Shown: positions 1 to 5,929 of the stretch, piece by piece
Numbering within the stretch: position 1 is the stretch's first letter
How the letters are laid out: every line of letters starts with the position of its first letter
NCBI GenBank assembly: GCA_041485905.1
Contig: JBGPKK010000174.1
Location: 1-9,874, forward strand
DNA from: JAHFUI01 sp041485905
Lineage (GTDB): Bacteria > Acidobacteriota > Vicinamibacteria > Vicinamibacterales > CAVVIG01
Direction of reading: 5' to 3'
DNA: 9,874 nucleotides
Made by a program: the position numbers and the translations under genes
The notes under the pieces: model-generated
Told to the model about the DNA's origin: nothing
Seen by the model: the letters and a program-made list of their open reading frames with translations, nothing else
Database searches by the model: none

Positions 1-3000
1 ATCAACGGAAACGTGCCGAGCACGTGCTCGAACTCCTCGACGCTCAGCTGATACAAGCCGGCGACCAGCGCCTGAAGCCGCGCGGACGCCGTATCTTCAA
101 CACCCCGGGCGAGGAGGCGCGCCAACGCGGCCACTTCGCGGAACGCTCGCGGACCGTCGCTTCGTCTCGGAATAGGCAGTCCCTCCACGATCGCCGTCGT
201 GACGTGCGTCGTCACCCGCAGGCGGACGAGATAGTTCACGACGAAGCTGTTGAAGAGCCCGCACAGAAAATGCTGTGCCCATAGCGGCAGCCCCGTGCGC
301 AGACAGAAGACCGTGTGGGTCGATACGCATCGAGGCGGTAGGACCGCGGCGATGAGCGTCAGCCGGTTGGTGGCGCTTGCCACATCGCGATACGCGAGCC
401 GCGGCAGCTCGAACCGCGACGGATCGACGAGACGGCTCGCATGATGCGCGGGGATGCTGTACCGCACCGAGTGCAAAGCTGCCCGGAAGGGTTCGACGTG
501 CTTGCCTTCCACCACGGGAAGCCCGTGACCCGGCGGCCTGAAGTACCCGCCGTCGTCGGTTGCATTGAGCTCCCGGCCAAACCGCGCGTGCCAGCCACCG
601 TCGCTTCCCAGGGAAGGGAACAGCGAGGCGGCCCGCTCGACAATCGACAGATCGATGGCAGTGCGAATGTCCGGAATCGCCAGATCGTCGCCCGTGATCC
701 GCTGCAGCAACGCCGGCGTGAGGCGCACAGGAAACCAGGCGGACGAACCGGCTGGTTCATCGCCGATGGTCTCGAGTGAAGCGGGATCCCGTTCTCCCAG
801 CCGGCACGCGATGGACCGCGTCGCCGAGCCGCGGGAGGCGGTCAGCAGCATGAACCGCACGCTGCGGTGAATAGGGAAAACGCGCTGATGGTTCTCGAAT
901 CCCACCAGCGCATCGACGTCGCAGTCGGTCAGCAGCCGTTTGCGAAGCGATTTACTGCCGTGATCGAGCGCGAGACCCGAGGGAAGGACGAGGCCCATTC
1001 GGCCGCCGATTTTCGTCAGCGCCATTGAACGCTCCACGAACAGCTGATAGCGGTTCGCGTGGCCATCGGACTGCGCGGTGAACACTCCGGCATCACGGGT
1101 GAACCGCAGTACCGCTGAGGCGTCGGCTCGCGACCGCGCCCGCGCGTCGGCGCCTCCGGAATCCGCCCGGATCATGTCCCATGGCGGATTGCCAATGACC
1201 GCGTCGAACCCGGCGTCGGGGCGACGCGTTCCGTCGGCGCTGAAGAACACCTCGGGGAATTCCAACTCCCAGTGAAAAAAACGACGGGCTTGGGCAATCG
1301 CCGCGGCCGTCTGAAGGTATTGCTCTGCGATCGTGAGCGGCAGTCCACCGCGGCCACCTAAAACGACGTCGGATAGCGCACCGAACGCCGACGAAGGCAC
1401 CGGTCGATCCTTGGTGGCAAACCACCCAGCGCACCAGAGATCGGCGATCCGTTTCCATTTCGAGAGCCAGCCGTCGCGCCGGCCGAGTGCGGCGAGCGCG
1501 CGCTCCTTCGCACGCAGGTGATCGATGGTGTCACCGGGTGTGGTCTCCAGACTGAATCGGACAGGCAGCGCTGTTCGCAGCGCCTCACCGATGTCAGCCT
1601 CCGCGAAGAGCGAAAGAGCGGCGTCGCGCTGCGCGCGGCGAGCTCCGACCATCGGCGGACGCCGCACGCTGGCGAGCCATGCACCCAACAAGCTGTCGCC
1701 CGTCTGAAGATGGTGATCGAGAAAGGTCAGGGGCCGATCGGCCGCGAGCGTCGTGAGCCACAGCGACAATCGAGCGAGCTGCACGGCCATCGGATTCAGG
1801 TCGACTCCGTACAGACACCGTTCGGCAATGGTCCGCCGCGTCGTCACCCGATCGCGCTCGCCGAAATCGCCTGCCTGGTAACCACCGGTGCGGATGAGCG
1901 CGGCTTCGTACGCCTCGGCGAGATAGCGGCACGCGGCAACCAGAAAGGCCCCGCTTCCCATTGCCGGATCGACAACGCGGAGCTGAAGGACCCGGTCTGG
2001 CGATTGATCCCGCACGAGAGGTCCGAGCGTGCGCCGAACGAGGTAATCGGCGATTGGCTGCGGCGTGTAGAACGAACCGGTTGCTTTCCGAACGCCGGAC
2101 CCTCGGACGAGGCTGACTGAGAAAGGACCCCCGTGTGGCGCCCGCCGTTGATCCGGCCGGTGGGTCGGTTCGTAATCGAGCAGTGTTTCGTAGACTGCGC
2201 CGAGCTGCTCCACACCCAGATCGCGGTACGCGATTCGTTCGCGGCCCGCCCGGTCGGGCGCGGGCCGCGTGGACAACGCGAGCAGTGCGCGGCGCGCGGC
2301 TTCGTCATCCAGATCGCGGCGTTCGGCCAGAGGCGTCCTCGTTGGGGCGAACAGACGGCCGTTGAATGGTGTGACGCGCAGGTCGCCGGCGCGGCAACCG
2401 GCGTGCGCGAGGCGGGAGATGGCGCGAAGCGTCTCCCACAGGCCGGCTGCGGTCCGTGGTTGTTCGGCAGCCGAGCGCAGTGATTCGACGCTGTAGCTCT
2501 CGCGGTATACGGGGTGCCACACGGGAACCAGGCCACGAGCTTCCGCGAACAGCAGGAAAAGAATGCGATAGACGATGGTGAGCGCCTGCTCGAAGGTGTT
2601 CTCGATCGGCAGCGTCGCGGCGGGCTTTCGTGTGGGCGGCCCAACGAGCGCGGTGAGCACGTCGGCCGACGCCGCCAGCACGCCGTCCCGCAGAGATTTG
2701 GAGACAGCGGAAGCATGCCGCTCCGATGCATCGACGATGTCGTGCAGGCGCGTGCGCCCGCCGTCAGCGGCGACATCGAATGCCGACGCGTGCAACAGCG
2801 ACCAGAACGCTCCGAACGTGCCGTCGTCCTCGAGCGCCAGGTCGATGTCGAACTCCAGAAAACGCCTGGCATACAGCCGGCTGGCGTCGACGACGCGGAC
2901 GTGGGTGCCGTTGAAGAGGAGAGACCACGCCGCCGACCGTCGCATGGCCTCGGTGACCGCGACGCGCCAGAAAGGATCGAGCCGCTCGCCCCATCCCGCG

Positions 3001-3290
3001 ACGAGCAGAAGAACAGGCTGCGCCCCGGCGCGGACGGTGCCGATCAGGCTGGAATCCGCATGCGCGATCGCGGTAGGACGATCGAAGCCGAGGGCCTCGA
3101 AGAAAGGCGCGGCTGCGGCCTCGAGCAGCGTGTGCAGGCTGGAGGCCGGGCCCAGCCAGCCGCAGGTGTGTCGCCACTGCCCAAGCCGTCTGCGGACTGA
3201 GACGACGCCGACGTCGAGAGCCGTCGCCCCGGACGGTTCACTCTCGAGGAAATACTCGGAGACGAGATGCCCGCCCAGTCCCGGCAGCAT
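1..3290 (-). CDS. Large Eco57I-like N6-adenine DNA methyltransferase with C-terminal specificity region; 3' end cut by window edge
   Basis: The frame is open without a stop from an ATG at 3290 to the left edge, giving 1096 codons. Residues about 1-390 form an N-terminal region with LFAEARG at 247-253. The SAM-dependent methylase core follows: TGSFYTP at 404-410, motif I DPAMGSG at 441-447 for SAM binding, GVDLNPM at 495-501, GDSLLG at 531-536, and catalytic motif IV NPPW at 701-704. GGRMGLVLPSG around 762-772 is typical of the same fold. The C-terminal third (FGRELNATDD from 904, VVEGKHVEPF from 926, GLPIP at 1037-1041) resembles the TaqI/Eco57I-type target-recognition region. The visible end, HVLGTFPL, looks like the closing segment of such proteins, so probably only a few tens of residues are missing. 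The family transfers a methyl group to N6 of adenine in a specific DNA sequence. No Shine-Dalgarno site precedes the ATG. It starts three bases after the helicase stop, so translational coupling is likely. No nuclease motif was recognised. Confidence 0.93.
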   Translation of the reverse strand, partial: MLPGLGGHLVSEYFLESEPSGATALDVGVVSVRRRLGQWRHTCGWLGPASSLHTLLEAAAAPFFEALGFDRPTAIAHADSSLIGTVRAGAQPVLLLVAGWGERLDPFWRVAVTEAMRRSAAWSLLFNGTHVRVVDASRLYARRFLEFDIDLALEDDGTFGAFWSLLHASAFDVAADGGRTRLHDIVDASERHASAVSKSLRDGVLAASADVLTALVGPPTRKPAATLPIENTFEQALTIVYRILFLLFAEARGLVPVWHPVYRESYSVESLRSAAEQPRTAAGLWETLRAISRLAHAGCRAGDLRVTPFNGRLFAPTRTPLAERRDLDDEAARRALLALSTRPAPDRAGRERIAYRDLGVEQLGAVYETLLDYEPTHRPDQRRAPHGGPFSVSLVRGSGVRKATGSFYTPQPIADYLVRRTLGPLVRDQSPDRVLQLRVVDPAMGSGAFLVAACRYLAEAYEAALIRTGGYQAGDFGERDRVTTRRTIAERCLYGVDLNPMAVQLARLSLWLTTLAADRPLTFLDHHLQTGDSLLGAWLASVRRPPMVGARRAQRDAALSLFAEADIGEALRTALPVRFSLETTPGDTIDHLRAKERALAALGRRDGWLSKWKRIADLWCAGWFATKDRPVPSSAFGALSDVVLGGRGGLPLTIAEQYLQTAAAIAQARRFFHWELEFPEVFFSADGTRRPDAGFDAVIGNPPWDMIRADSGGADARARSRADASAVLRFTRDAGVFTAQSDGHANRYQLFVERSMALTKIGGRMGLVLPSGLALDHGSKSLRKRLLTDCDVDALVGFENHQRVFPIHRSVRFMLLTASRGSATRSIACRLGERDPASLETIGDEPAGSSAWFPVRLTPALLQRITGDDLAIPDIRTAIDLSIVERAASLFPSLGSDGGWHARFGRELNATDDGGYFRPPGHGLPVVEGKHVEPFRAALHSVRYSIPAHHASRLVDPSRFELPRLAYRDVASATNRLTLIAAVLPPRCVSTHTVFCLRTGLPLWAQHFLCGLFNSFVVNYLVRLRVTTHVTTAIVEGLPIPRRSDGPRAFREVAALARLLARGVEDTASARLQALVAGLYQLSVEEFEHVLGTFPL

Positions 3291-3293
3291 TCG

Positions 3294-5741
3294 TCAGGGC
3301 AGCAGGACGAGGACCAGACGCGGAGGTCGGCGAACGATCGCCGCGGCTCGCTCGCACGCGCGGATGCGACGGGCGGATTCATCCGCCGCGTCGGTGAGCG
3401 CAGACCGATCGAGCAGATGCGTCTGCTCCGCGCGTCGATCGAACAGGCCCGGCTGTAACCGCAGCAGACGAGGTCTGAGAATTGCCTCAGCGATGGCGCG
3501 CTCGCGCCGTCCCGTGGTTTCCGCGAGTGCTGCCGCACACGATTGCGCCTCGCTGGCTTCCTCGGCGGCGGCGTCCAACGCGCGCGTCTCTAGGTCGGCC
3601 CCGATGGAAAGCAGCAGGCTCCTGATCTCCCGCCGGGTGAGGCGCCGCTGAAGATCCGCCAGCCTGATTTCCAGCGGTACGATCGTCCAATGCGAGGTGC
3701 GGCCCTGACCGTCCTCGTAGTCGACCCTCGAGATCGCGAGGATCCGACTTCCTAGACACGCGCGCGTCTTTCGGGAGCGCGCCGTCGTGACCCATGTGCC
3801 GGCGGCGTCGAGGGATGCAAGGGCGAGCTCGTCTTCGGGCGTGGACAGTCTTCGCGCGAAGGTGAGGCGGGCCGCCTCGGCACACGCTTCCTGACGCAGG
3901 CTGAGTGTGACGCGGCCGGCGTCGAAGGCGTCCGTCTGTCCGCTTGCTGACCGATCGACCGACCCCTGCTCGCCGCGCGCGTCGATGATCCGCTTCGCGA
4001 TCGTTCGCTCGTCGTCTTCGATGGGATTGGCGGAGGGGATGTCCTCGCGCGCGAGCGCGATACGGCCTTTCAGCCGCGGCAGGAGCACACGCGATTCGCT
4101 CGTCTCGCCCGCGATGAGGTGAAACACATGGACGGGCCGTAGCTGGCCGATGCGGTCAACCCTTCCAATTCGTTGCTCGAGCCGCATCGGGTTCCACGGC
4201 AGCTCGAGGTTGATGACGATGCGGCACCGATGGTGGAGATTCAGCCCTTCTCCCGCCGCATCGGTCGCAAGAAGGATGTGACGGCGACCGTTGACGAAGT
4301 CGTCGAGCGACTGCGATCGCTCGTCGCGCGCCATGCCGCCGTGCAGGAGCGCCACCGGTCGACTGAGCACGTCGCGCAGGTGAAACAGCGTGTCGCGGTA
4401 TTCGGTGAAAATCACGATCGGTTCAGCGATGCGGTTCAGGAGACGGACGACGGCCGACAGCTTGGTCTCGCGTGTGCCGGCTGTGCGTGCAGCATCGGCT
4501 ATCGCGCGGAGCATGCGCCGTTCGCGCTCCTCATCGGCGAGCGCGATCGTGGCAGCCCACGCCGGCGTTTCATCGGTTGGGTCGAGCTCACCGGTTGGAT
4601 CGGCCAGCGGCAAATCGAGCTGATGAACAGCGGCGCTCGGCGGCGCCAGCATCGCAAGGCGGCGGTCGATCGATTGCTCGAGCGATCGGGCGCTCGAAAG
4701 CGACCGTTTGTGCAGGACCGCCAACGGCAGCCAGATATCGTCGGATGTGCGCTCGGCGCGGACGGCTCGCGTGAACTCGAGGAGGAGCGCGTGCATGCGC
4801 GCTTCCGCAGCGCTGGGCCGCACGAGAAGGCAGTGCACGCGACGGGGATGGCCCACACGCACGTCCGCCCTCGTACGCCTGAATACGAGGATCGGATCGT
4901 GGTGCGCTCCGATCTGGCATAACGCGTTGAACGCGCGCCGATCGCCGTTGTGGGGTGTCGCGGTCAGCAGTAGCACGTACTCGGTCTGGCGGGCCAGTGC
5001 GGTACACGCGGCGCGCCGGTCGCTGTCGCGTGCCGCGCCGTGTGCTTCGTCGACGATCAGAACATCCCAACGACATGAGATGACGGACTTGAGCACGTCA
5101 GGCCGTTTGACGTAGTCCATCGACACGATCGCGGTGGAGACGGTGGACCACGGATTCAATCCAACGGGAAGGTTCGCCACGCGCTGGCGAACGTCGCGAA
5201 AATCGACGATGGCTGCCGAGACGCCGAAACGCGTCAGCAGCTCCGCGACCCACTGATCGCGCAAGCCTGCGGGCGTGACGATGAGGACACGCTCCGCCAT
5301 GCCTCGTGCCCGCAACTCCGCGATGATCAGGCCCGCCTGGATCGTCTTGCCAAGGCCCACTTCGTCGGCGAGGAGGAGGCGCGCGCCTTGGCCGCGAACA
5401 ATTGCGAGCGCCGGCTCGAGCTGGTGAGGCAGCAAATCCATACGCGCCGATCGGGCGGCGCGCAGGCCCGCGGCGGGAGCGCGATCGGCTATGAGCGCGC
5501 GGCAGGCACGCCGCCAACGTTGCGGTCGTACGAATTGGATCGGCGCCGGACGATCCAGTCCGTCGATTCTTTCAAACGGCGCCAGAAAGCGCCGCGCAAG
5601 ACCGGCATTCGCGGCTCCGATTCCCGTCAGCGTGAGTAGCTGACAGCGCTCGTACGCGCGAACATCGATCACGCGCCATCGCTGACGGCGGACCTCGACG
5701 AGATCGCCGGTTCGCACGTGTCGCGGCAACTGCATCATCAT
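3294..5741 (-). CDS. SNF2/HepA-like superfamily 2 helicase ATPase, DrmD-like, partner of the adjacent DNA methylase
   Basis: With the ATG at 5741 the protein has 815 residues. In that numbering it shows a small N-terminal region (RTGDLVEVRRQRWRVIDV at about 10-27), Walker A DEVGLGKT at 126-133, DEAH at 231-234, motif III TATPHN at 260-265, motif IV near IVIFTEYRDT at 442-451, motif V ATDAAGEGLNL at 492-502 and motif VI QRIGRVDRIGQ at 523-533. All ATPase motifs are intact. The C-terminal 280 residues have no domain I can name. The order and wording of the motifs match the RapA/HepA and DISARM DrmD branch, which are ATP-driven DNA translocases. The frame extends to a GTG at 5849 (851 residues). 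I prefer 5741 because three consecutive ATGs follow a GGA-containing site (GCGGAAACG), the extra 36 residues look unlike a domain, and the GTG lies inside an inverted repeat. It forms an operon with the downstream methyltransferase. An RNA polymerase recycling role like RapA is less likely given that partner. Confidence 0.92.
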   Translation of the reverse strand: MMMQLPRHVRTGDLVEVRRQRWRVIDVRAYERCQLLTLTGIGAANAGLARRFLAPFERIDGLDRPAPIQFVRPQRWRRACRALIADRAPAAGLRAARSARMDLLPHQLEPALAIVRGQGARLLLADEVGLGKTIQAGLIIAELRARGMAERVLIVTPAGLRDQWVAELLTRFGVSAAIVDFRDVRQRVANLPVGLNPWSTVSTAIVSMDYVKRPDVLKSVISCRWDVLIVDEAHGAARDSDRRAACTALARQTEYVLLLTATPHNGDRRAFNALCQIGAHHDPILVFRRTRADVRVGHPRRVHCLLVRPSAAEARMHALLLEFTRAVRAERTSDDIWLPLAVLHKRSLSSARSLEQSIDRRLAMLAPPSAAVHQLDLPLADPTGELDPTDETPAWAATIALADEERERRMLRAIADAARTAGTRETKLSAVVRLLNRIAEPIVIFTEYRDTLFHLRDVLSRPVALLHGGMARDERSQSLDDFVNGRRHILLATDAAGEGLNLHHRCRIVINLELPWNPMRLEQRIGRVDRIGQLRPVHVFHLIAGETSESRVLLPRLKGRIALAREDIPSANPIEDDERTIAKRIIDARGEQGSVDRSASGQTDAFDAGRVTLSLRQEACAEAARLTFARRLSTPEDELALASLDAAGTWVTTARSRKTRACLGSRILAISRVDYEDGQGRTSHWTIVPLEIRLADLQRRLTRREIRSLLLSIGADLETRALDAAAEEASEAQSCAAALAETTGRRERAIAEAILRPRLLRLQPGLFDRRAEQTHLLDRSALTDAADESARRIRACERAAAIVRRPPRLVLVLLP

Positions 5742-5843
5742 CGTTTCCGCAACACGAATCCGATGGGACGTGTGAAAATCTGCATGCAGCCTCGTCGGTC
5801 GTGTGTGCAAAGAGTGCGACGTACGGTAGGTCGCCGGCACAAA

Positions 5844-5863
5844 ACTCACGGAAATACGTGAGT
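5844..5863. repeat. Perfect 7-base inverted repeat upstream of the helicase gene, possible operator
   Basis: ACTCACG (5844-5850) and CGTGAGT (5857-5863) are exact reverse complements separated by GAAATA. No T-run follows on either strand, so it does not look like an intrinsic terminator. It lies about 100 bases upstream of the preferred helicase ATG and overlaps the alternative GTG at 5849. A binding site for a dimeric regulator is the simplest reading, but no regulator gene is visible here. Confidence 0.5.
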
Positions 5864-5868
5864 GGGCC
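5844..5868 (-). promoter_or_regulatory. Copy 1 of a 25-base element shared with the M14 upstream region
   Basis: Read on the minus strand, the element is GGCCC, then 12 bases, then CCGTGAGT. The same two blocks at the same spacing occur at 8574-8598 upstream of the peptidase start. Both copies also contain CACGTA in the spacer, shifted by two bases. Both lie in gaps before minus-strand genes, at about 103 bases (helicase ATG) and 36 bases (peptidase ATG). Role unknown: a shared regulator site or a piece of an interspersed repeat would both fit. Confidence 0.4.
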
Positions 5869-5906
5869 GATGACAGGCCTGATGGTGGGCAATGGCGATG
5901 CCAACT

Positions 5907-5929
5907 AAAAACGACTCCCGACCCCTTTT
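5907..5929. repeat. Possible short interspersed element at the 3' end of the peptidase gene
   Basis: The stretch runs from an A5 tract through ACGACTCCCGACCCC to a T4 tract, and its last base is the first base (plus-strand order) of the peptidase stop codon triplet. I have the impression that A-rich/GTCGGGAGTCG blocks of this kind recur in metagenomic genomes near transposase remnants, but this comes from memory and only one copy is present here. It has no useful hairpin, so it is not a clear terminator. Confidence 0.25.

Noticed and set aside
1518..2120. Plus-strand open frame of 200 codons
   Set aside because: It is antisense to the methylase core, including motif I, and has no ribosome site or motif of its own.
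1844..2872. Minus-strand open frame of 342 codons
   Set aside because: It lies inside the methylase gene in another frame, is Ser/Arg-rich and shows no motif. The real frame gives DPAMGSG and TGSFYTP across the same bases.
2575..3651. Plus-strand open frame of 358 codons
   Set aside because: It spans the helicase-methylase junction on the opposite strand, is Ser/Arg-rich and has no recognisable domain.
4173..4922. Plus-strand open frame of 249 codons
   Set aside because: It is antisense to helicase motifs III to VI, and its composition is that of a shadow frame.
1..5741. Complete DISARM or BREX system
   Set aside because: Only a helicase and a methylase are visible. No drmA, drmB or drmC, and no pglZ, brxC or brxL-like gene is present in the window, so the full system cannot be claimed.
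5844..5863. Intrinsic terminator for the peptidase gene
   Set aside because: The stem is only 7 bases and no T-run follows it on the minus strand.
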